Below are positions 10,041 through 17,584 of a DNA stretch of 60,939 nucleotides, piece after piece (positions within the stretch are counted from its first letter, which is position 1; each line of letters begins with the position of its first letter). The stretch spans positions 1 through 60,939 of the forward strand of contig NZ_JAUZVZ010000025.1 in assembly GCF_030717845.1 (NCBI RefSeq), in the 5' to 3' direction. The stretch comes from Alkalimonas collagenimarina. Its GTDB lineage: Bacteria; Pseudomonadota; Gammaproteobacteria; Enterobacterales; Alteromonadaceae. A program made the position numbers and the translations under genes. Under the pieces are notes generated by a model that was not told the origin of the DNA, made no database searches, and saw nothing but the letters and a program-made list of their open reading frames with translations.

Positions 10041-10981
10041 AAGGCTAACCTTTGCAAGCATTGCTGCAAATGCAGTGCACCAGATCCCAGCGCGATCTGG
10101 CTGCCTGGGGTCTTCAGGCCATAGCTGATACCAGCTTGCTCTAAGTGCAGCATTTGATGGCAGGCTTCAGATAACGCTTGTTCCAGAGCCGGGCCTTTTA
10201 GCTCAGGGATGACAACCCAACGTGGATCCGGGGTGATCTGCTGTTCTGCGGCTCTTACTACAGGAGCATGAGGTTGCCGGGCCAGCCGTTTCCAATACAA
10301 ATGTCGAACGCTATCGCCACTTTGGTATAGTTTTAACTGATCAGGTAATTGAGGCTGCTGTTGACCATCTTGCTCAGCCTCAATTTGATTTGCTTGTTGG
10401 CGAGGTTCGAGTGGCGTGGGGAAAACCCAGTATTCTCCTTGGCTTGGCAAATAGCTCCAGCAACGTATTAAGCCAAATGGAAAATAGCTGATTAATTGAA
10501 TTCGTGGTAAAGGGAAGCAGCCACGTCTTACTACGGGTAGGGTAAGCTGGCATTTTTCTGAAGTGCCATTAAAGGTGACTTTTTGCTGCTCGCAGATAAA
10601 ATCCAATGCAACCACAGGATGGGAGCTGCTGCATTTCAATTGGAGTTGGAGTGGCGTACCACAAAACGTACTTTGTTTGCTTGTTAATTGAACGCTTAGC
10701 CCGGATAGGTTTTTCCAAGCGAGCCAGATGGTCACTAAGAAAATTGAAAGCAACAGGTAAGCTAGCAACAGTACGAGATTATTCTGATAGTTGGTTCCAA
10801 GCAAATACAGCAACAGCAATAACAACAGAAACCAAAAGCCATATCGGCTAGGGAATACCAATAGGGTGCTGTGATTAAATTGATAGCATTCTGGCTTAGG
10901 ATGGCGCTTTAGCAGCCAACGATCGAGCCGTTGCCAGAATCTGGTTTTCATTTGAGTTTTTAACCAGTTCAAAGCTGACAA
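10034..10981 (-). CDS. DUF58 domain protein
   Basis: A 315-residue protein with two hydrophobic helices near the N-terminus (about 44-62 and 67-87), then a beta-rich periplasmic stretch and the DUF58 domain. The domain is recognisable from the SGDSVRHLYWKRLARQ motif around residue 225. DUF58 proteins accompany MoxR ATPases and are thought to act with them as chaperone-like modules. The TTG start overlaps the moxR stop by 13 bp and has AAGGA 6 bp upstream; an internal ATG ten codons in is an alternative. Its stop overlaps the tgpA ATG, so translation of the three genes looks coupled. Substrate unknown. Confidence 0.87.
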   Translation of the reverse strand: MSALNWLKTQMKTRFWQRLDRWLLKRHPKPECYQFNHSTLLVFPSRYGFWFLLLLLLLYLLGTNYQNNLVLLLAYLLLSIFLVTIWLAWKNLSGLSVQLTSKQSTFCGTPLQLQLKCSSSHPVVALDFICEQQKVTFNGTSEKCQLTLPVVRRGCFPLPRIQLISYFPFGLIRCWSYLPSQGEYWVFPTPLEPRQQANQIEAEQDGQQQPQLPDQLKLYQSGDSVRHLYWKRLARQPHAPVVRAAEQQITPDPRWVVIPELKGPALEQALSEACHQMLHLEQAGISYGLKTPGSQIALGSGALHLQQCLQRLALC

Positions 10982-11877
10982 GGTGTTTCCTTGAGTAGTA
11001 ACGCACTCCAGCGAGCATCTGCGGCATGCGACTTAGGCGCCAAGCGATGTTCTGCCACACTGGGGAATACCGCTTGCACATCTTCAGCAGTCACATAATT
11101 TCGTTGATGCAATAAGGCCCATGATTTTGCTGCTTGCAGCAGCGCTTTAGCGGCACGCGGTGATAAAGGCAGCATATCGGGGTGTTGTCGGCTATGGCCG
11201 ACCAGATCGAGAATATAATGTAATAATGGCTCTGCAGCTGTCACGTTAGGCACTTGTTGTTGTAAATGCATTAATTGCTCAATACTTAAAGTGTCACTTA
11301 ATAACTCTAAACGAGATTGACCACGATCAGAGTCCAGTAACTCAAATTCTGCAGCTCGGCTGGGGAAGCCGAGAGATACACGCATTAAAAACCGATCCAA
11401 TTGGGATTCAGGTAACGCTGACGTGCCTGATTGATCCAATGGGTTTTGGGTAGCGATGACAAAAAACGGCTTTGGAAGTGCGTGTGTCTCCCCATCGATC
11501 GAGACTTGCTGTTCTTCCATTGCTTCGAGCAAGGCACTTTGCGTTTTAGGGCTGGCGCGATTGATTTCATCTGCCAGCAATAAGTGGCTGAAAACAGGGC
11601 CAGGTTTGAAACTGAATTGATGTGATCGTGTATCGTAGATGGTCATCCCCAGCAAATCACCAGGCAATAAATCACTGGTAAACTGCACTCGTCGGTACGA
11701 CAAGCTCAAGCTATTGGCAAGGGCATGGGCCAGTGTGGTTTTCCCCATACCTGGCAAATCTTCCAGTAGAAGATGACCTTTGGCCAGTAAACAACAAAGT
11801 GCTAGTTTAATTTGTTGTGGTTTGCCAAGGATGACTTGATTTAAGTGGGTTTCAATCGCGTTGAACTGCTGCAGCAC
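10969..11877 (-). CDS. MoxR-family AAA+ ATPase
   Basis: AAA_3-type ATPase of 302 residues, normal for MoxR. Walker A is LPGMGKTTLA, Walker B is LLADEINRA, and the sensor-1 region is FVIATQNP followed by QSGTSALPESQLDRFLMR. A C-terminal helical lid begins around residue 210. The likely role is as a chaperone acting with DUF58 and TgpA. The open frame extends upstream into the protease gene, but that part does not resemble MoxR. I place the start at GTG 11877 because AGGA lies 8 bp upstream and the family-like sequence begins there (LQQFNAIETHLNQVILG). The next gene upstream ends in a strong terminator, so this operon probably has its own promoter. Confidence 0.92.
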   Translation of the reverse strand: MLQQFNAIETHLNQVILGKPQQIKLALCCLLAKGHLLLEDLPGMGKTTLAHALANSLSLSYRRVQFTSDLLPGDLLGMTIYDTRSHQFSFKPGPVFSHLLLADEINRASPKTQSALLEAMEEQQVSIDGETHALPKPFFVIATQNPLDQSGTSALPESQLDRFLMRVSLGFPSRAAEFELLDSDRGQSRLELLSDTLSIEQLMHLQQQVPNVTAAEPLLHYILDLVGHSRQHPDMLPLSPRAAKALLQAAKSWALLHQRNYVTAEDVQAVFPSVAEHRLAPKSHAADARWSALLLKETPCQL

Positions 11878-11929
11878 GGTGATATCCTGTAAAGTGGGGC
11901 TGTATGTAAGATAGCAAGTTACGAACAAA

Positions 11930-11955
11930 TAAAAAAGGCGACCCGTAGGTCGCCT
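11930..11955 (-). terminator. Rho-independent terminator of the S8 protease gene
   Basis: The stem AGGCGACC/GGTCGCCT (11936-11955) has a 4-nt loop, and on the minus strand it is followed by TTTTTTATTT. It lies 20 bp past the protease stop and before the moxR start, separating the two transcripts. Confidence 0.9.
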
Positions 11956-11974
11956 CTTCAAAGCACCTGGCACA

Positions 11975-14458
11975 TTAGAATTGTGCAACGACCTCTGCCG
12001 AGCAGATATCGGTGCCTTCAGCGCATAATTGATACACCACCATATCAGCGCTAGTATTAAAGCGATCACGGTAACGACCATTGTTATCGATGGTAGCTAC
12101 TTTGACACCATCACGGTACAGATCAAGTTGGCTTTCAGCCCCTGACCAACGCAAATCGACAATACTGGAGCCTGTACGTGCTTGTTGTGCCCGCTGGACC
12201 CATAAGTCAATAGAGCTGACCGCATCCGATACTGTGACCGTTTTCGCGACCGTATCCGATAGGCCTGTACTGTCTTCAACCGTCAGGCTTACATTGTAGC
12301 TACCCGCAGCATTGTAACTATGACTTGGGCTTTGCTCAGTAGAGCTTATACCATCACCGAAATTCCAGCTCCAGCTAACAATGTCATCGTCATCATCAGT
12401 CGACATATCAGTGAAGTTCACCAGCAAACCGGAGGCACTGTAGCTAAAGTCAGCTTCAGGTGCTGAAGGGTCAGGATCAACAATATCGCCATCAGACAAG
12501 GCCGTAATAGTGAGATCCCAACTATTCAGGGTTCCGGTATCTAGTGCGGCATTATCCGAAACAAATAGAGTCCAGTCGCCTTGCATAGCTTCGCCGTTAA
12601 AGCTGTCTAGTGTCCAGCTTTCAATCAAATCGTCAGCACTGCCACCGGTCCGGTTATGCAAGACATGTTCGGTGCCTTCAGGTGAAGTCAGTGAAACAAT
12701 GAGATCGCCACGCCAAGTGTGGGTAATATTCACGCCGACTTCAACACCAAAAACATGGCCATCTTGGCCAACCGAAATGATGCTCTCAATGCCTGAACTA
12801 TCATTATCAGGAATGGCAACTGGGGTGGTATTTTCATACGGGAAATCGACTAAGCCTTGTGGAATGACGGTCAGACCAGCGGTGACTTCACGGACCAACT
12901 CACCAGATGCTGAATCTGTAGCATTAACCACCATTTGGTATGTACCCCATGGGGTTTCAGCATCGCTGTCTATCAGCAAACTAATCACATCACCAGGAAA
13001 GGCAACGGTGCTTGATAGCGTGGCGCCAGCAAATTCAGGCGTGCTGTCAAGGCTGAGGGTAATTTCATCGTTCCAGCCAGCAACTGAACTGAACTCCAGT
13101 GTATACTCGGTTTGTTCACCAGCGATGATTTGTTGATTGCGTGGGTCCAGGCTCATTCTGAAACCAGGAGCCGGGTCAGCTTCTTCCAACGCAGTCGCGA
13201 CATTCAGGCGCTTCCCTGATACGGTCATGCCTTCCAGGCCATCTAAAGGATCACCTGACTCCATCAGAATGTCTTTCATTTCTAACGCTGGAATGCTGGG
13301 ATCTAAAGACCAGACCAGTGCAGCGGCACCCGCAACATGTGGGGCGGCCATTGAGGTGCCTGAAAAGGTAGAATAGCCGGCACCAGGCACTGTGGATAAA
13401 ATGGCTGAACCAGGGGCTCCGAGATCAACACTAACGAGGCCATAGTTCGAGAAACCTGACATGTTGTCGTTACGATCGGTTGAAGCTACAGAGACAATGA
13501 TATCTGAATCATAAGCCGCAGGGTACATAGGTGCTACATCGGCGTTGTTCCCATCATTACCGGATGCTGCAATGAAGAGAATCCCTGCATCACCACCATC
13601 TTCAATGGCTAGTTTTAATGCCTCAGAAAATCCGCCTCCGCCCCAGGAGTTATTGGTGGCTTTGACATCAACACCATGGTTTGTTTTTAGGTCAGTAAAA
13701 TAGCTGATACATTCAATGGCGCCAGCGGTTGAACCGCCAGTTGGACCCAAAAACTGGCAAGGGATCAATGTGACATTCCAGCTAACACCAGTAACACCAA
13801 TACCATTATTACCTGAAGCACCAATAGTACCGGCAACATGGGTACCATGGCTGCCACTATCCATTGGATCACCATCAGGATTCAGTGTTGACCAACCAAA
13901 TTGATGACCTGGGTAGCTGCCATCATTTTCCCAACGGTTGGCAATAAGATCCGGATGGTTGTAATCCATTCCCGAATCAATCACACCAATGACAATATCG
14001 TGGCTACCGGTAGTAACTTGCCATGCATCCAACGCACTGATATCGGCACCGACGGTGCCACCACTTTGTCCTGTATTACTTAAGCCCCACAACTCATTAA
14101 AACGAGGATCATCAGGTTGTGTTAATGGCTGTACCAGATAGTTGGGTTCAGCGATTTCAATAGCGGGATGTTGCGCAAGTTTTTTGATCATATGATCACG
14201 ATGGACGCCTGATGGCAATTTGACTTTGGCGATTCGACCATCAGCGATATGCTGCATACGAATATCCCGGCCTTCAGCATCTAGTTCGCGCAAAGATACA
14301 CCAGCACGCTGCATAACGCTCATACGCTCGGCTTTACCAACCCCGGGTTTAAATACGACCAGAATAGAATCATCAGCAGCTTGTTGCGGTGCAGCTAGCA
14401 CCGAGCCAGCTACCAGAGCTGCTGAAACCGCGATTGCCAGTTTTTTTAATTGTCGCAT
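11975..14458 (-). CDS. Secreted subtilisin-like (S8) serine protease with P and PKD domains
   Basis: An exported endopeptidase of 827 residues. A signal peptide (1-23, cut near VLAAPQQ) precedes a propeptide (about 30-110). The S8 catalytic domain (about 125-425) has the triad Asp161 (GVIDSGMDYNHPDL), His204 (GSHGTHVAGTIGA) and Ser369 (FSGTSMAAPHVAGAAAL). After a beta domain (430-535) come a proprotein-convertase P domain (539-655, TWRGDLIVSLTSPEG), a PKD domain (667-744, WNFGDG) and a C-terminal FN3-like module (750-827) with two cysteines. The start is set at MRQLKK because AAGG lies about 9 bp upstream and the signal peptide begins there. It is transcribed divergently from the curli operon and ends in its own terminator. 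The target is unknown. Confidence 0.95.
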   Translation of the reverse strand: MRQLKKLAIAVSAALVAGSVLAAPQQAADDSILVVFKPGVGKAERMSVMQRAGVSLRELDAEGRDIRMQHIADGRIAKVKLPSGVHRDHMIKKLAQHPAIEIAEPNYLVQPLTQPDDPRFNELWGLSNTGQSGGTVGADISALDAWQVTTGSHDIVIGVIDSGMDYNHPDLIANRWENDGSYPGHQFGWSTLNPDGDPMDSGSHGTHVAGTIGASGNNGIGVTGVSWNVTLIPCQFLGPTGGSTAGAIECISYFTDLKTNHGVDVKATNNSWGGGGFSEALKLAIEDGGDAGILFIAASGNDGNNADVAPMYPAAYDSDIIVSVASTDRNDNMSGFSNYGLVSVDLGAPGSAILSTVPGAGYSTFSGTSMAAPHVAGAAALVWSLDPSIPALEMKDILMESGDPLDGLEGMTVSGKRLNVATALEEADPAPGFRMSLDPRNQQIIAGEQTEYTLEFSSVAGWNDEITLSLDSTPEFAGATLSSTVAFPGDVISLLIDSDAETPWGTYQMVVNATDSASGELVREVTAGLTVIPQGLVDFPYENTTPVAIPDNDSSGIESIISVGQDGHVFGVEVGVNITHTWRGDLIVSLTSPEGTEHVLHNRTGGSADDLIESWTLDSFNGEAMQGDWTLFVSDNAALDTGTLNSWDLTITALSDGDIVDPDPSAPEADFSYSASGLLVNFTDMSTDDDDDIVSWSWNFGDGISSTEQSPSHSYNAAGSYNVSLTVEDSTGLSDTVAKTVTVSDAVSSIDLWVQRAQQARTGSSIVDLRWSGAESQLDLYRDGVKVATIDNNGRYRDRFNTSADMVVYQLCAEGTDICSAEVVAQF

Positions 14459-14748
14459 ATATGAATACCTTATTTTTATACTGTAAATTAATTGCGCATT
14501 GTGCGCGCTGTTGATCAATAGCATAAATAAAGTTTTCAATGTGATAACAATTAACCAAATAGTCCTTATGTACTAGTCTTAATGTGCTGCATCTTGTTAA
14601 CGGATAAGTGCTAAGTGACTGTTAAATGGGCCTAATATTTAATTTGCATGTGTTATATCCAGAAAAAAAATAATTCTTTTATCTAATTGCAGCATATTAG
14701 AAATCTTATAGTTTAGTCAGGTATCAAGTGTAAAAGGAGTTCGTTAGA
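14459..14748. promoter_or_regulatory. Shared AT-rich intergenic region, S8 protease / csgBAEFG
   Basis: This 290-bp, strongly AT-rich, non-coding stretch separates two divergent genes and should hold both promoters. A TATAGT hexamer at 14707-14712, about 37 bp before csgB, could be its -10, but no good -35 lies at 16-18 bp. A-tracts around 14664 and 14532 may bend DNA. I could not identify a CsgD operator by eye. Confidence 0.4.
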
Positions 14749-15150
14749 TTGTTAATTATCATTAGGTTGTTCGTACTGTCCGTGTTGTTCGTCATGAGCA
14801 CTACTGCAAAAGCAGAGTTACCATTACCTATTGCTTCGCTGATAGAACGTCAGACGCTGGGTAACCTTGCCGAAATCACTCAGCATGGTTCAGCCAACTC
14901 CGTTTGGTTAGAGCAGTTGGGGCAGGCAAATGTTGCTTTGCTGCATCAAGCAGGTTACTTCAATCAATTGGAGCTGATACAGCATGGTCATGGCAATCAG
15001 GCATTGATAAGTCAATTTAATCAATCTAATCAAGTGACTATTATGCAGCAAGGTGATTTTAATCTCATTCAGGTTGAGCAGCATGGAAACTCAGGTTTTA
15101 GTCTCCAGCAAATTGGACATGGAGCTGAAGTATCCATCATCCAATATTAA
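14749..15150 (+). CDS. csgB: Curli nucleator, minor subunit CsgB
   Basis: Minor curli subunit that nucleates polymerisation of the major subunit on the cell surface. The 133 residues comprise a signal peptide (about 1-23, ending STTAKA) and about five imperfect curlin repeats of 20-23 residues. The pattern is N-x5-Q-x-G-x2-N, for example LIQHGHGNQ, TIMQQGDFN and QVEQHGNSG. Length and repeat number match E. coli CsgB (151 residues). The start is TTG with AAAAGGAG ending 10 bp upstream; no ATG fits. It is first in csgB-csgA-csgE-csgF-csgG. Assignment as CsgB rather than CsgA rests on position, size and the more basic composition. Confidence 0.88.
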   Translation: MLIIIRLFVLSVLFVMSTTAKAELPLPIASLIERQTLGNLAEITQHGSANSVWLEQLGQANVALLHQAGYFNQLELIQHGHGNQALISQFNQSNQVTIMQQGDFNLIQVEQHGNSGFSLQQIGHGAEVSIIQY

Positions 15151-15199
15151 TTTCTAATTTAAAACAAGTAAGTAAAATAACAGTTGGGAGTACCACATA

Positions 15200-16747
15200 A
15201 TGAACAAGAGTCCACGTAAGCATGTTTTGGGAATGGCTATAGCTATGGTGTTATCTGGTTATGCCATGGCAGATAATGAAGCCCTTATTTTACAAACGTC
15301 TGCTGCTGGCGCGCTGGAAGGGAATGAAGCTGTCGTTGAGCAAACTGGCAGTATTAATCTTGCAATTGTAGAGCAAGATGGTGAATTAAACTTTACCGAT
15401 GTAAAGCAAGATGGTGTCTGGCATGAAAGCTATTCATTCAGTGTCGGTAATGACAACTGGATTCGAGTTGAACAAAACGACGATTGGCACATTGCGTTCG
15501 TTGATATTGATGGTGAAGAGAATACGGCTACAGTGACTCAGGATGGTTTTTGGAATGTTGCTGAAATCGGTATTAATGGCAGCATGAATGATGCTGCGAT
15601 ATTTCAATCAGGCGATCAAAGTGAAGCAAGTATTAATCTGGTCGGTGATCTGAACTTTGTGGAGTTGCATCAAGAAGGTGATGCAAACTGGGCCAATGCA
15701 GGGTTTGTTGGTGATAACAACGAGCTGTTCAGCGTGCAACAAGGTAATGCCAACGAATCTGGTATGTTTAACTTAGTGGGTGATGGTAACCTGATGGAGG
15801 TTGAACAGTTTGGTGATGGTAACGTTGGCGGTGTGGTTGGTGTTAATGGTAGCGATAATACCTTTTATGTTCAACAAGATGGCACCAGCAACGTATTTAT
15901 TGCTTTTGATGTAAGCGGAACCAACAACCTCGTTGATGTCTACCAATCTGGAGCTGATAACACCTTCTTACTGGAGCCGTTAGCTGGTGAAGCCAATACC
16001 ATTTGGGTGCAGCAAGAGGGCAATGCCAACCAAATTGATGCGCCAATTGGGGTTAGTGGTAACGACAACTTTGTTGATGTATATCAGACGGGCACTGCCA
16101 ACGTTGCCTTTTTTGCGACCTTTGGTGATGGCCATGATGTCACGATTTATCAGCAAGGTCAGGAGAATATCGGTGAAGTTGTGATGGATGGTGGCGACAA
16201 TGCTGCAGCAATTAATTCAGTTGGTGATTTCAACTATGCTGGTGCTGGAGCAGTTGGTTTCAATAATGTCATTACCATTGATCAAAACGGTGCAGATAAT
16301 TACGCTCTGGTTAATGTAGAGCTTGGCTTTGATAATGTCATTGATGTGATGCAAGATGGCGTTGAGAACTTCAGCTACGTCGATATTATTGGCCTTGATA
16401 ATAACTTTAGTATTGAGCAAACCGGTGATGTAAACGAGGTAGTTGCTACCAGTGATGGTGTGTTATCAGGCCAACAGTTTTCTGCTCAACAGCAAGGTGA
16501 ATTGAACTTGATTGATGTTCTGTTGGCAGGAAGTGACAATGTGATGAATATCATGCAAAATGGTATGGGTAACTGGGTCACAGGCCACAACGGACCATCG
16601 TTTGAGCAAGGTGGTAGTGGTGGCACTGTTTCTATCACTCAATCTGGTAATGATAACTTGGTAATGGGGTCACAAATGGGTGCCGGTAATATTATGACGG
16701 TTACACAAATGGGTGACTTTAATACCGCTACAGTGATTCAAAACTAA
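15200..16747 (+). CDS. Very long acidic curlin-repeat protein, CsgA-like major subunit
   Basis: Predicted secreted amyloid subunit at the csgA position. It has a signal peptide (1-24, ending GYAMA) and then repeats to the last residue, with no other domain. At 515 residues it is over three times the length of E. coli CsgA. I see about 22 half-repeats with a Q-x-G-type turn (QQDGTSN, YQSGADN, QQEGNAN, MQDGVEN), mostly alternating with 11-residue half-repeats that keep G and N but lack Q (VSGTNN, LGFDN). I count about 72 Asp/Glu against one Lys and one Arg in the mature part. ATG 15200 has GGAG 9 bp upstream. A hairpin separates it from csgE. Curlin family is certain; major-fibre role is inferred. 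Confidence 0.9.
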   Translation: MNKSPRKHVLGMAIAMVLSGYAMADNEALILQTSAAGALEGNEAVVEQTGSINLAIVEQDGELNFTDVKQDGVWHESYSFSVGNDNWIRVEQNDDWHIAFVDIDGEENTATVTQDGFWNVAEIGINGSMNDAAIFQSGDQSEASINLVGDLNFVELHQEGDANWANAGFVGDNNELFSVQQGNANESGMFNLVGDGNLMEVEQFGDGNVGGVVGVNGSDNTFYVQQDGTSNVFIAFDVSGTNNLVDVYQSGADNTFLLEPLAGEANTIWVQQEGNANQIDAPIGVSGNDNFVDVYQTGTANVAFFATFGDGHDVTIYQQGQENIGEVVMDGGDNAAAINSVGDFNYAGAGAVGFNNVITIDQNGADNYALVNVELGFDNVIDVMQDGVENFSYVDIIGLDNNFSIEQTGDVNEVVATSDGVLSGQQFSAQQQGELNLIDVLLAGSDNVMNIMQNGMGNWVTGHNGPSFEQGGSGGTVSITQSGNDNLVMGSQMGAGNIMTVTQMGDFNTATVIQN

Positions 16748-16759
16748 GCGTTTTAAAGG

Positions 16760-16777
16760 GGGCGGCTTTGGCCGCCC
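16760..16777 (+). terminator. Hairpin between csgA and csgE (attenuator or mRNA-stabilising)
   Basis: GGGCGGC-TTTG-GCCGCCC forms a 7-bp all-GC stem 12 bp after the csgA stop. The downstream U-tract is poor (ATAAAC), so partial termination or 3'-end protection of csgBA mRNA is more likely than full termination. Either would raise subunit over secretion-protein expression. Confidence 0.6.
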
Positions 16778-16808
16778 ATAAACTATGTATGAATATAAAT
16801 AATGTAGT

Positions 16809-17204
16809 ATGAAAATAATCAGCTGGTTTCTTGTCATTTTTTGCCTTTATGTAACGCCTCCCGTATCTGCGAGTGACATTTCATTAAGTGGTTTGGTATT
16901 GGATAGAACGATCAGCCGATTTGGTAAGGATTTTGTCTTTTACTACTCCAGCTATTGGCGTGAAATGCCGTCTACTGAAAATATAACGGTGGTGATTTAT
17001 GAACAAGTGTATCCGCAGGCAGGGACTAGGCTTTGGGTAGAGTTAAATCAGAAAACCATTTATCAGACCTACTTTGGTCGGCGATACAATGACGTCAAAG
17101 AAACTGCAGAGCAAGCCGTATTAAATAGCTTAACCGAATTAGCCAGAATTCAAGCCAGCAGAATGCTAGGTGATTCAACTGATGATATATTTAACGAGGA
17201 ATGA
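16809..17204 (+). CDS. csgE: Curli assembly chaperone CsgE
   Basis: Periplasmic specificity factor that caps the CsgG pore and guides subunits to it. The 131 residues match E. coli CsgE (129) in length. A signal peptide (about 1-21, ending PVSAS) precedes the CsgE domain, recognisable from SGLVLDRTISRFGKDF, the FYYSSYW segment and YEQVYPQAGTRLWVE. The start is ATG 16809 with only weak Shine-Dalgarno sequence. Its TGA stop sits just before the csgF start (coupled). It lies third in the operon, downstream of the intercistronic hairpin. Confidence 0.93.
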   Translation: MKIISWFLVIFCLYVTPPVSASDISLSGLVLDRTISRFGKDFVFYYSSYWREMPSTENITVVIYEQVYPQAGTRLWVELNQKTIYQTYFGRRYNDVKETAEQAVLNSLTELARIQASRMLGDSTDDIFNEE

Positions 17205-17206
17205 CC

Positions 17207-17581
17207 ATGAAGTTGAGGTTATTATTCTTATCCATGTTTGCCTGCTCGGTAAGTGCTACTGAGTTGGTTTATACACCGATTAACCCTAGTTTCGGTGGCA
17301 ATCCATTAAACGGCTCATTTTTACTGCAAAAAGCACAAATACATCAACCAGCCCGAGCTGAGAAAAGTTTTGTTGACCGTTTTCGTGAGGCCTTAGAGCG
17401 AAACATCATTAATACGCTAACCCGACGGATTGCGGATGGTGATATTGTGGATGGCATCTACGATACTGGTGAGTTTTTGGTGGATGTCACTACCGGAACC
17501 GATGGTAGTGTTACCGTTACTATCACCAATAACTTTACGGGTGAAGTTACCATTTTAACCATTCCCAGTATAGGCGGCTAG
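17207..17581 (+). CDS. csgF: Curli assembly protein CsgF
   Basis: Secreted factor that binds the CsgG pore exit and places CsgB at the surface. The signal peptide (about 1-17, ending CSVSA) is followed by the segment YTPINPSFGGNPLNGSFLL, which matches the conserved mature N-terminus of CsgF (F-R-NPNFGGNP-NG) that inserts into CsgG. Length is 124 residues. I choose ATG 17207 rather than 17201 because GAGGA ends 6 bp before 17207 but touches 17201. The gene overlaps or abuts csgE and ends 3 bp before csgG. Confidence 0.93.
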   Translation: MKLRLLFLSMFACSVSATELVYTPINPSFGGNPLNGSFLLQKAQIHQPARAEKSFVDRFREALERNIINTLTRRIADGDIVDGIYDTGEFLVDVTTGTDGSVTVTITNNFTGEVTILTIPSIGG

Positions 17582-17584
17582 TTC

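Noticed and set aside
11878-12081. N-terminal extension of the MoxR ATPase with a hydrophobic helix
   Set aside because: The open frame crosses the protease terminator and overlaps the protease gene. The residues do not resemble MoxR, and a GTG with a good Shine-Dalgarno site begins exactly where family similarity starts.
12510-13136. Long plus-strand open frame opposite the S8 protease gene
   Set aside because: It is the antisense shadow of a well-supported coding sequence, with no start context or family features.
15330-16740. Curlin repeats as a sign of a recombined or phage-derived tail-fibre gene
   Set aside because: The signal peptide, Q-x-G-x-x-N pattern and flanking csgB, csgE, csgF, csgG genes identify it as a curli subunit.
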